Positions 13,537 through 26,150 of a stretch of DNA of 64,000 bases are shown piece after piece. Source of the stretch: Chrysomallon squamiferum (Eukaryota; Mollusca; Gastropoda; Neomphalida; Peltospiridae). Within the stretch, counting starts at the first letter, position 1; every line of letters starts with the position of its first letter. Location: assembly GCA_012295275.1 (NCBI GenBank), contig CM022679.1, forward strand, positions 16,461,842-16,525,841. The letters are read 5' to 3'. Position numbers and translations under genes: made by a program. Under the pieces are notes generated by a model, which ran no database searches, was not told the origin of the DNA, and worked only from the letters and a program-made list of their open reading frames with translations.

Positions 13537-15049
13537 GAAATCCGCTGTAGGACATTGCTCACAAGCCATCACGAAGCGGTCTGTAATTGTTTTCCATTCC
13601 CCGTGCTAATAAAAGTGCCAAATTACGGAACCGGCCAGTGTTTCTGGCAGCAGTCCACTGCCATTCAGCGCTTTATCTCCTCGCCAATCACTGGCCCTTA
13701 CAGACTGACCACGCTGGACGAAAATGCAATATGTACATTTGCATAATTCCTGGCTGAGTTATTGCCCTGGTCATTCAGAAATTAAGACTCTGGTCACGCT
13801 TGTAGATTACAGTTCCTTGTAGACTTACGAAAGTCTGTTGAGGACAATTTCAGAATAAATGGTACATGATAGTAGACAGAGAATTAGTGCATATTTTGGT
13901 ATTACTGAAATTATGTTTAGGTTGTTTTCTGGTTTTATGAAGCTATTATGAAGTTTAATTTTTCTTTCTCAGTAATATATATATATCTGCTGAACTAATT
14001 TAATAAGAAGAAACTGACAAATGAAAGTTTAATTCAGTGAGTTACTTAACATATTTCTAATCTGCATTCACATTCTTCGTATGCCTGATTAAGGATATTA
14101 GAGATAAGAACAGAAGAAACCCGCTAGAGAACTTATTTTCAGTTAGTAGCTGTGGTCTGTTGTAAGCCAGACAGAGACTTATTTGTAGCAATTTTTGATA
14201 AACCAGTCTCGGACACTGGTTTGGAACGGGATATAGCCAAATAGGAGAGGCGAAAACTTTGTTTGTTATGATATTTCGTTTCACTTAAATAACTGAAATG
14301 AACAGGTGCAGTATATAAGTAATACTGACACTGATAAACTTCATCTAGGAAGATGTTAATGAAATTGATGATTACTGTCAGTCAAATGAAATATATAATC
14401 AAAAGGTGGTTTTAATGATTCCTACATACGATAATAACCTGTCTGGGTTAACGAAATCAGTATAAGTTAAATATGAACGTAATGTGTTAGAAAAATGCTT
14501 ATCTGGTACTCCAATTCGTACTAACCTTTTAGCAGCAACAACAACAACAACAAAACCTGATGAATTTGATTTCCATAGAGGCAAAAATGATATATTGAGG
14601 GGGGCAAACATCGGTTACTAAAGATCAGCAGAAATCGTATCATACCATGAATGCTGTAATGGTAAAACATAATTATAATTTAGAATAAGAACAATACATT
14701 ACCATACAGTGCAATACAATACAACAGAATACCATAAAAAAATAAATAATAAAACAATAATAATAGTGAAAAATAATAAATACATAAATAAATAAGATCC
14801 TCCACAATCATATTAATATCGACGAAAGGTAATAGTAGCACATGTCGTTAGTGTTATTTGTCAGATTACAAGTAATAAAATTAAAGTGTACGTTTTTTTT
14901 CAAATTCCAGGTTGTGACACCAGTTTAAAATGTTAACCCTCACGTTTAAATTTAGTTTACTATGTTTATGAACACGACTTTTCATATTTTTGTGTATTAG
15001 TTTACATTGTTAACTTACTTTGTATGGAAAAGTGCTATATAAATATGGG

Positions 15050-15050
<1 letters not shown>

Positions 15051-15111
<61 letters not shown>
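15051..15111. repeat. (TAA)n microsatellite
   Basis: About 20 TAA triplets. Confidence 0.95.
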
Positions 15112-15113
<2 letters not shown>

Positions 15114-17081
15114 TAACCCAGACTAACAAGGTGAACATGTACAGAAATAACTGAGTATGATATTACTAAGTCGTCTTTTATTTTCATTGTTTTATTATTT
15201 AAATATATTCGTGTACTGTACATACTTAAATGATGGTGGTATACATCTGAGTGTTCCTTTAAATTAGGGATCGGCAAAGTAGTTCGTGGAAATGAATAGG
15301 AACAAAAAGAGGAACAAACACAGGAACTGAAGAAATAAACAAACTCGAATGTGAAATGAATCCTAGCGAGACACAGTACTGAATAAAAAGAGCGAAGAAA
15401 TTATTATCTTCAAACAGAGAAATTTATTACTATTTCTGAGGAATGTTGAAGTATTTTGGCTCTGTTAGAATAATTTTTATCTTTTGTTGAAATGATTTTA
15501 ATGTGAAATTTGCAGCTATTACAAAAACTACATAGTGATGAATCATATCCGATGAATGCGTTTCTAGACACTGCTGATGTTCATATCCAAGTACTTACAC
15601 GAGAATTCTCGCTATATTTGTCATGGACCCTTTTTTACTACCATATCATACCACTGTAATGTCTTTTGGCAAACATAAAACAATTTTCGTTGATGGCAGT
15701 AACTGAAAAAGGAACCTAGTAATTTTTTCATCGCTTACGTTAATTTTCATTACTTTTTTTTTTTTTTTGGTTTTCTGTCTTTTCTTTCCTTTGTATTGTT
15801 TTCTTCTTTCTTTTTTCAGTGTTTTATTGCACAGCAGATGAAAAATGTATGTTAACAGGCTTTCCATAACACCGCAAATTCATTTACATATATAAGATTT
15901 CAAAAACAAAATACCAAAGCATACACTAACAGCTCTACTTATGAGACTGGAACTGCCAGTTTTCGCTCTTTGTTTTATCATAAAAATACAAAACTGCTGC
16001 TGTTCGAATATCATCGATATTTGCGCACCTTAAATAAACAGAACTCGCGTATGGAAGAATAAAACTTAGTTTTGGCTAACAGAAATTTTCTTTCAAATAA
16101 TCGAAAGCAACATAGCTCATTTTCCTTCCCCTAAGCAAGAACGTTTATTTTATTGTTCTTTTTCTTTTTAGATGTTATTACGGTTGAAACATGTTTTAGT
16201 TATCTGTGACCTTGAAGTGTGGGTTAAGTGGTTAATGACTGATTAGGTTAACAGAGGGAAGAAGGTACAGCCAATCTCGAGGATACAAACTTTAATACTG
16301 CAAATTTACGTTCATATTAGTATCACCTGCAAACACATTTTTCTTATTACAGTCAAGTAACTGTTTTCATTCACTCTCTTCACTCAGTGGTAGCCACCTG
16401 AGTTAGACATCGATCTATAACAGTTGTTAAGAAAAGTTAAATAATTTAATTAGAAAAACAAACCATGACTTATTTTAGATATATATAAAAAAAAAATTAA
16501 TCTTAACATTGCGATATAAAAAGAAATTATGAATATTCACTGAATTTTATTTCTGTGGTCATTCTGGAAGGGCACTGGGAGGAGTTCTCAGGACAGATAT
16601 CTAGGCTGCTACACACACTGGCAGAGATTGTCGAAAGTCTAGCTCAGAGTCGTCAAGACTCATGCATAACCACTCAGTGATACTTCTGTGGTCATTTAGA
16701 CTTGATTGCTTTGTGATTATATCGCTGCTGCCATCTTGAGGCACGATTCTGGATTGATTAACCTCCTCATTGTGAGGGTGGTAGGTTGGAACAGAACGCA
16801 TTACTGTCTGAAACGTGATGTCATTGCTCTAAAAATAGTAATTTCTAAATCAAAGTGCTACCGAAAACTGTATTATAATAATTATGTCTCGCAATCGTGT
16901 ATTACTCTAGAAATCTTAATTTATTTTAGAAATAATTTTTGTAATCACATTTTTTGTACGTGGCATCTTTTCAAATGAAAATAAATATATTTCCATAGTT
17001 TATGTATTATTAATGGCATAACAGAAAAACATGTCATTGAAACTTACGGTCAAAATTTTTACGAAGTGTGCCCTTACTGTT

Positions 17082-17112
<31 letters not shown>

Positions 17113-18863
17113 ATAATGAAATTCATTGTTCCAATAACTTACTGAAAGTTAAAAATAAAACTGATGGAGTCCCCTTTGGCCCTGTTGAAAAGTTTCTGTA
17201 TGTCGGGTTACATATGGTTGAAACACAACAAACATTTTACATTAACTAATGTAACGGTTAGATAAAGACAGTTGTTCTCCATTTTCTGTAAAAGAACACA
17301 TTAAGTTTTAATAGTATAGAAACTGTTCGTTAATTAGTTGCGTACGAGTTATTTCCCTTGTCATCATTACATTTAACTGTCGGAGTCTGGGATAAACTAA
17401 AAATCTGGGAACTGTTACACACTGAGATATGATTTTTAATGCATTATGATTTTTATTATTATTATTATTTGTTTGAATAACTGAATAATATATGAATAGT
17501 GGTGAAAACGACTGATTGTTAAAGAAATGTTAAATCCTAAATAAATATTACATATGTAATATTTTCGTCATAAAAAGGCAATCGATGTATGTATGAAATC
17601 GTTAACTTTCTTCTTTTTTTTGTTGGTACTTAATTGCTTATATGTCTCAAAACATTCTTCGAACTTATCTTTTATAGTATTAAAGTGAACACTGTATGCG
17701 GTTCTTTGCATCTATGCTGTGTTCTTTTTGTATATATATATTTTTAATGTTTTTTCCTCAGTCAGCACGATTACTTATAAAGAACTGAATTGTTGTCAAA
17801 AAGAATGTAATAAACTTTCTCAACTGACAAAAGCACCTACATATTTCCTGAAAACTTGCTAAAGTAAATGATGAAATACAGAAAAAAAAAAAAAAAAAAA
17901 AAAAAACATAAATAAATAAAAAGACGATAAAGAAAAAAGAAGAAAAAAACGAGATGATAAAATTTAAATCTTAAATAATATAATAAAAAATAAATAAATA
18001 AATAAAAATTAAAAAACGAATTCGTTAAAGAACTGATATTTTTTACGTTTTATTCTTTTAGTCCTTTATCGCACTGATAATTATTCCCCACAGATAGTTT
18101 TATATTCAAGATAATTATCGTCTTTATGCGATATGATTAACTCATGCGAGTCTGGATATCAGCTCTGTCATTAACACTTGTACATGAAAAATCTCTGCTT
18201 GCAGAATGATGTGTTCCTTTCATGAATAGCTAACAGTACAGAAGACGAATCTGGTTTTTGCCATGCGGGTCAATCCTAGGAAAAAACAACAACACGATCT
18301 CAGTTATAGTTGCAGAAAGATATATTTAGGAACTCGCATATCTATCTATCATTTGTCTGTTTTCGTAACATTCACCGCAGAGGGTCCATCTTCTGTTTAT
18401 ATCCCATTCTATTTATACAAAAAGGAAAAGAATGCCTTCTAGATCTTTTTTTTCTTCACATCTTTCCTTTTCACAATGAAAGAAAACGGGTCCGTGGGTA
18501 CAGTGATAGATGTGTTAGAAGAAAAGCAAGAAGCTGGCCTTGCAGCGGTAATAGACAAAACACAGTTGTCAGTCACGAGATGCAGTGTACAGGCAGCAAC
18601 AGTTATCTGAAGCAGAAATGCAACATCAAAGTAATATTTCAGAAAACGATTTATTTTTATGTATGTTTGTATGTACACACATCGCAGACCGGGAAAATGA
18701 AGAAGTCGTTCTGACCCTCCTGTAGATAAAAGTTCTTGTTCGCAGTTTCTTTGACACCAGGTCATTGTTCTGTTAATTTACATATTGTGATATTTTAAGC
18801 ATTCGCTTTAATAATTTTATATCTATAGTGCATAAATTATACTTACTGTTCAAAACTGGGGCG

Positions 18864-18967
18864 AATTGCTAAATGTAGTATGAAATATATATTTGTTCCT
18901 TAAGGGAAGACTTTTAAACAACTTTATAAAGTTGGGTAAAAGGTATTTCATATCACATTTAGCAACT
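18864..18967. repeat. Imperfect inverted repeat, 24-bp arms
   Basis: AATTGCTAAATGTAGTATGAAATA at 18864-18887 (shown only to mark the arm) is answered by its near reverse complement at 18944-18967, with about three mismatches around a 56-bp loop. It could form a hairpin, or it could be the remains of a very small MITE; no transposase or target duplication is seen. Confidence 0.6.
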
Positions 18968-19209
18968 CTATTTATGCACAGGAATAGAATTTGTGTATAT
19001 GTGATATTAAACCAATATAATAAAACACTCATATTTATTAAAGAATAACATCTTGAAATGGGGCCTTTTATGCGAGGCCTGGGGCAAAAGGTCTACCATG
19101 GGCTTTTACCCCATGCAAAATTTTAATGAGTGAACCATCAACTGTTCTGAAAACAAGTTATTAAATATAAAGCCAACAGATCCCTTTCAAACTTCTTTAA
19201 CCAAAAACA

Positions 19210-19230
19210 TTAATAATAATAATAATAATA

Positions 19231-19271
<41 letters not shown>
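19210..19271. repeat. (TAA)n microsatellite
   Basis: About 20 TAA triplets with one phase slip near 19230. Confidence 0.95.
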
Positions 19272-19275
<4 letters not shown>

Positions 19276-20590
19276 ATCGTAAAATGTTATAAGAATTTGT
19301 CAAAAATACGAAATTTCATAAAATACTTAAATGAGTTAGAGGTAAAGCTTCGGGGTATAGAGGTATATATACTGCACTATATGACAGGTACTCTATTGTT
19401 CTAATCTTATAATGTGGCTTCTGCTTTCAGTTCATGTGTACATTTCATTACAAAGCCAATGGGCTTTTTACCCGAAGAGCGCCTTTTACCCATTCTCCTC
19501 TCTATGTAATATTGTAAATAACAATTGTTTTATGCAGTTTAAAAGACATTTAACGGAAACGTTCAACAGATAGTGTTATACACTGCATCTTTTGAATCTT
19601 TTGAACATTATATCAGATTACTGTTGAAGCATGTTTGTCTTGGCCACAGAATAGGAACCTGTGTTCACTGAACAAAATAGTGTTAGTGAGTTAGAATGTT
19701 AGATAGAGAGAAAACAAGGTCTACTGGTCACATATATATATATATATATTCTGGTTTCTATGGTCAACGTCCTGATCATCTGCTGCTTAACTGTACAGAC
19801 TCTGCAGGTTTTACTGGATTCATTTATTATCACTTTGTGTTTGTTTGTTGATCGTTATGATTAGGCATTTGTAATCAGATTAAAATATTAATTCAGACAG
19901 TAATATTTATTTAAAAAACCACAAAAGTGTATTTAGTCTGGTTCTATAGATTTTGTATGCGATATAAAAAAGAAACTCAATCTAGCGTATTAAAACTATT
20001 CCTGTTAGCAAGAAGAAACTTTTATGTAATTTTAGGCAAATCATTATTTTGATAAGAAGTGTAAGTTTTTGGCATTTAGTCAAATGAAAACAGCCCAAGT
20101 GGGAGGATGTTGGAGTAGTTTTTTTTTTTTTTTTTTAGTCGTTTAAATGTGGCCGCCAATTCGTTTTATTATGAGGAAGAAAATATGCCTAATTTATAGG
20201 ATAAGAAAATAAAAATCGAAATATTATCTTGGTTTTCGTATATATTTTTTCCTTGCGTGACTTTTTTGTGATAATAACAGCAGCTACCTGCCACAGGGTT
20301 GAATGTTGGCGTTTTACAGTCAGCCTAGGCAGATAGTGCCAGGACAGGGGGAGGAGCGAACACCGGGCTTTATTTCAGTCTCCGCCATGTTGAGTGTCTA
20401 CGTTATTTCTTCTATCACCCAAACGAGCTCTTTGGTCGGGTTTTTCTTCTTCTTTTTTTTTTAATTTAAAAATATTTCTAAATTTTAATTCCTTATTGGA
20501 TAAAAAATATTTTTAAAGTTTTTAAATCAATTTGCCACTTCCTCCAAAAAAAATGTTCCACGTTACGGCGTTTAGGTTCTAAAAACGATT

Positions 20591-20692
<102 letters not shown>

Positions 20693-21283
20693 CAGATGTA
20701 TATTTTCTTGTGATTTGTTTTTTCGTTTTATAAACTAAAAAGATATTTCAGAATCATAATCTTTTTCAACAAGACTTATTCTTGATAGTACTAAATATAC
20801 ATATTTTTCTAGCTAACGCTTTTTCTGTCGCTATCATGTTTATTTTTAGCTCCAGCTGAAGTTCGCATAATTATGTCAGAATGAAACGTACTTAGCACAT
20901 TAAACATTCTGAACGAGTAACGCGCAGGTGAATGACATGGAACATTCAGCTGAACGTAAGAGTGACAGGGATGTTTTTAATCACTTAACTCAACGGCTAA
21001 CAGATAACAGGCGAGCAGTCGGCTGTGTGGTGATGGCCAGCAATCTTTAATTTCCCACAGAACTGCGTTAAAGTTTACCTGAGCTAGTCCGAGCAAATAT
21101 AATCTAAACAATTCTGTACACTTCCAGTTCGAGTCAATCTTTGTTAATAATAAAGTATGACAACAAAAATAACAAGGTCGTGAGAATGTGCAGAGGCTGA
21201 TAATCTTTATTTTAATTTTTTAATTTTATTTCATGTTATACAGAAATGTGAAAACAGCCACACACTCAAAGAGAAAACATATA

Positions 21284-21317
<34 letters not shown>

Positions 21318-22213
21318 AAAAATAAATAAATAAATAAAATAAATAAAATAATAATGATAATAAAGAAAAAAAGCAGTAGTAGTATTTGTAAAGTAAACAT
21401 TAAAGGGAAAATTTATTATCTACACAGTTATTAAATGATCTTGTAAAAATCTGCATCAGTAAAAATATTTTGAAATTTGATATATGAAAAAACTGAACAA
21501 CAACATCTGTTATGCATTATTTACTCTTTTGTCGAATACACGAACTTGCTCTTTTTGCACGAAAGATCGTCGACAGTAATTTTTTTGCTATAAACAGAGT
21601 ACTTACAAGGTTATAGAGCTAACTACGCGGCCAAGTATCGCACACAATAAAAGATGAAGGCCTAAAAACTAGTTCCAAAATACGATTATTTTTACCGTTT
21701 ACAGAATATAAAAAAAGAAAAACAAGAGAGAAAAAAGAAAAAAAAAAAAAAGAAAAAAACCGGCAGCATTTACGTCGTCTGGAGATAATCGAGCCACCTG
21801 ATTCACGTTTTATAGTTATGTGACACACTTTCACTGCAACCATTAGCAGACGGCAGGTAGCACGCGCTTCCAAGTTCTTCCTTCCGTGAGCTAAAAGGCA
21901 AATCAGTTCTGGCAGGTTCATTTCATGTAGACTTTCACCACTTGTTTTTCAGTCGATTTGTTTTTATGTTGCTTGAACGAAGATCATTCTTTCTTTTCTA
22001 AACTACAATAGCAACAAAATTAACATTTTCCTTGCGCTGCACTGTTTTATTTATCAACGAATGTATCAGTATGTTATGTTTCCACACGGTACTAAACATT
22101 ACCAACGAATGTATTAATGTGGTTTACATGAACAGAAATAATATATATATATTAATCAGCTAATGAACTAATATATATTTATCAATAGTATGCAGAGATG
22201 TATAAAATTGAAT

Positions 22214-23296
22214 CCAAGAACGTCCCAATGTATCACTTATCAAGATGTCTGCCAACATATTATTTACCAAAGAAAGCCCTGTTGTATCGTTTATCAAGCA
22301 TCTGCCAGTAGATCATTTATCAAAGAAAGTCCTACTGTATAATTTAACAAGATGTCTGCTAGTATATTATTTATCAAAGATCGTCCTAATGTATTATCAC
22401 TTATCAAGATGTCTGCTAGTATATTATTTATCAAAGATCGTCCTAATGTATTATCACTTATCAAGATGTCTGCTAGTATATTATTTATCAAAGATCGTCC
22501 TAATGTATTATCACTTATCAAGATGTCTGCCAGTAATTTATTTATCAAAGAACGTCCCAATGTATAATTTATCAAGATCTCTGTTAGTATATTATTCATC
22601 AAAGAACGTCCTAATGTATTATCACTTATCAAGATGTCTGCTAGTATATTATTTATCAAAGAAAGTCCTAATGTATTATCACTTATCAAGATGTCTGCTA
22701 GTATATTATTCATCAAAGAACGTCCTGATGTATAATTTATCAAGATCTCTGTTAGTATATTATTCATCAAAGAACGTCCTAATGTATTATCACTTATCAA
22801 GATGTCTGCTAGTATATTATTCATCAAAGAACGTCCTGATGTATTATCACTTATCAAGGTGTCTGCTAGTGATATTATTTATCACAGAAAGTCTCAATGT
22901 GTTATCAGTTATCAAGATGTCTGTTAGTATATTATTTATCAAAGAAAGTCCTAATGTACTATCAATTATCAAGATGTCTGCTAGTATATTATTTATCAAA
23001 GAACGTCCTGATGTATTATCACTTATCAAGCGTCTGCCAGAATTTATCAAAGAACGTCCTAATTTATTATCACTTATCAAGATGTCTGTTAGTATATTAT
23101 TTATCAAAGAAATGTCCTGAAGATGTCTGTTAGTATATTATTCATCAAAGAACGTCCTAATGTATAATTTATCAAGATCTCTGTTAGTATATTATTTATC
23201 AAAGAAAGTCCTAATGTATTATCACTTATCAAGATGTCTGCTAGTATATTATTTATCAAAGAACGTCCTGATGTATTATCACTTATCAAGATGTTT
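22214..23296. repeat. 57-bp minisatellite array (about 19-20 copies)
   Basis: The unit, about 57 bp, runs as CTTATCAAGATGTCTGCTAG then TATATTATTTATCAAAGAAC then GTCCTAATGTATTATCA. It is itself two related halves, each beginning TATCAA and ending in a TATTAT block. Some units carry a 3-bp shorter form (GTATAATTTATCAAG). Because 57 is a multiple of 3 and most indels are 3 bp, long open frames exist on both strands (291 codons on +, 187 on -) with a 19-residue period. I see no start context, signal or homology supporting translation. Confidence 0.95.
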
Positions 23297-23591
23297 GTGG
23301 GTTTTGGTTTTTTTTTTATTTACTTCGTCAGCTTTTACACCTACTATGAAAAACAATGAAATAAATCTCAATGAACTAAATAAAGAAATGATTGTCACTC
23401 AGATTTTTAAATAAAAGAATGTTACACCTGTTATAATCTATTATCAACAGGCGATTCTGGAAGCAAAACGAAAATACACTTTAAATTAGAAATTTATTAA
23501 ATATATGTCATTAATAAAATTATATATTCAGTATCTCTTGAAATATTACTATAATACTGTATTAAACTGCAATAGAGAATTGAATGGTAGT

Positions 23592-23593
<2 letters not shown>

Positions 23594-23656
<63 letters not shown>
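23594..23656. repeat. (GT)n microsatellite
   Basis: Pure run followed by a short (AT)n. A second short (CA)n lies at 23982-24014. Confidence 0.96.
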
Positions 23657-23658
<2 letters not shown>

Positions 23659-23979
23659 ATATATATATATTAATTATTGTTTTATAATCAGTATCAGAAA
23701 ATTATTATATCAGCAGTTAAATGGATCTACTCGAAATAGAGACATTTGTGTGCACGTCCGGGATTTTTCCGATTCCATCAAGTGCTCCACTGACATCATA
23801 TTAATAATTGTGGACTTCTCCCGTCATGGGCAGGTGCATATTGAAAATTCTTTGTTGCTAATTGATAAAAGCGGCCTAAATTGTGCTGGCAGCGGATTGA
23901 TCTCTAATATCTGTCTACTAACCAACTACTGGTATGCTCTCTCTCGCTTTATACATTAGTACATACATACATGCATACA

Positions 23980-24017
<38 letters not shown>

Positions 24018-24811
24018 GATATAGATATATAAGTACTCAAAGAAAATACAAAGAAACGAAACAAAAACAAAAGATTAACATATCTGTTAAAAAGAAATAA
24101 AACCCTGCTAGAAACGACTGTAAAGTGATCACGATGCCTGTTGAAGACTGAGCAAGTCTAGATTCTGTGGCGCCTATCTCTAAGATCTCTCGCGATGAAA
24201 GATGTATCTGATAGGTAATTGGGTGTATTTTGTTTGAATAAATAATTTTCGCCAAATCGAGCATTCAGACATTGCAATACACAGACGTATCTGCTAACAT
24301 CTAATATGCTGTTGATGGCGACATTTGCTTCACGGATGGGGGTCTTCGGGTTTTGAGGATTTATTTCTGAAACCAAACAGCATGCACCTCTGGGTGGCCA
24401 AGATCCTGTGGTGTATGAAAAAGAACATCGCAGACTGTTCTTTACAAAATAATCTTGTACTGTTTGTTATACCTTTGTTCTTACAGTAAGAAAACTGTTT
24501 AAAGGATTATTCTCAGGTAGCTGGAAATAAGTATTTGTTGTTGTTTGGTGTATGCACTGACATTTTTTTAAAATAGTTATTCTGTATACGAGTTCTAAAA
24601 GCTCTATACTGCTTCATAGCTTGGGCTGTTTTTATTTAGCTGTTTCAAGATCTACTCTTTCTTATCCATTAACAGCAAGAGATTTTTTTTTTTTTTTTTG
24701 CTGCACAGGAAAACATGTATCTCGCCAGCGGGTAAATCAGACAGAGGGCAGTGGCTGAATGTAAACAGCCAATTATTATAATGTATGTTAATCCACGCCA
24801 ACTTGACTCAA

Positions 24812-24862
24812 CCAGGAGCATCGATCCTGTAATCTCACGCGTGCATTCTTAACCCCAAGGTT
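24812..24862 (-). repeat. Possible tRNA-derived SINE fragment (minus strand)
   Basis: On the minus strand, TTGGGGTTAAGAATG (A-box-like) precedes GGATCGATGCTCC (B-box-like) by about 35 nt. The match is weaker than at 34190. Confidence 0.3.
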
Positions 24863-25706
24863 ACATTCTTTTCGCGTATCTTTAAAATGTAAACTTTTGA
24901 AACTTAAAGACCGTTTCATTGCGACATCTTGAAAAGAATGGTCTTTAAAACTTGAATTTAAATCCATCAGTATATATGTTCAAAATTTATATAGAAAAAA
25001 TATAAAGTTTGTGATAATTATATTAATATGCACAGTGATATCGTGATGATGCACACGATTCTTCATACAGTTTAGTACAAAATTAAACGAAAAAAATATA
25101 TATTTATTTTTTAAATATATTTTGAACACAGAGACCTTATAATCAGTGTATGTTATTTTAAAAAACAACAACCTCTTGCTCATTATAAGAAAATTAGTTG
25201 TGAACCAACCACCATCACTACCCCTGTGTTAACCATATCCCCCTGATAAGTTTTGCCACAACAGTTTGTACCTAAGCACTATCACTATAGAAGCATTGAG
25301 TGTATCGGGTAACGTACTCCTGCCATATGTTGGCTCATGTTATGTTTTGATTAGATTGTAGGAAATTAGGCCAAGGTCAAGGCAGTAATCTGGCAAATCA
25401 TATAATCATGTTCACCGTTTACATGGAAAATACACAGGCGCTAAAAGAAACCCACTTAGCTAAAATAACAGACGAAATCCTTGACTATGATGTGTTATTC
25501 TTTGATAAGAGATTCCGTGTGCATGTGTACATTTGTAATTTGGTAACAACTTAATACGAATTAACTTTCAGACACGAGTAAGTCCTTTTATCTCAAAGCC
25601 AGACTGTTTTTCATTTGTAAAGTTAATTGCCGATCCTAATTATACTGATAGAAAAAAAAAAGAAAAAAAATTTAAAAAAAGGCGGAGAGAGAGATAAATA
25701 GAGAAA

Positions 25707-25815
<109 letters not shown>

Positions 25816-26094
25816 TGAAAAGATATCATTAATGATCAGCACGCAGTTACAATATAGTGCTTGAATGGATTTTTGTTCTATAATGATAGCACAAGAAGTA
25901 AAACCCATTAAATCAAGTGTACTGTCTTTTCTTATCATACAGCAGCACATAATCTTTTGTATACAACCTGCCATAGACAAGAAAACACACACCTTTGATA
26001 AATCCATCACGGGTTACTGGTTCGAACAGGAAACAGCCCAAATGACAAACTATAGAGAAATGATCCTTCAATATATACACATACAAACATACAC

Positions 26095-26097
<3 letters not shown>

Positions 26098-26141
<44 letters not shown>

Positions 26142-26150
26142 ACGCACACA
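26098..26150. repeat. (CA)n with CGCACA variant
   Basis: CA repeat changing to GCACAC triplicates at its 3' end. Confidence 0.92.

Noticed and set aside
18310-18765. Overlapping 134-codon (+) and 108-codon (-) frames
   Set aside because: Both strands open at once with no family resemblance; composition matches flanking non-coding DNA.
20380-20465. GCCATG in good start context
   Set aside because: The frame ends after about 25 codons in a poly-T-derived Phe run.
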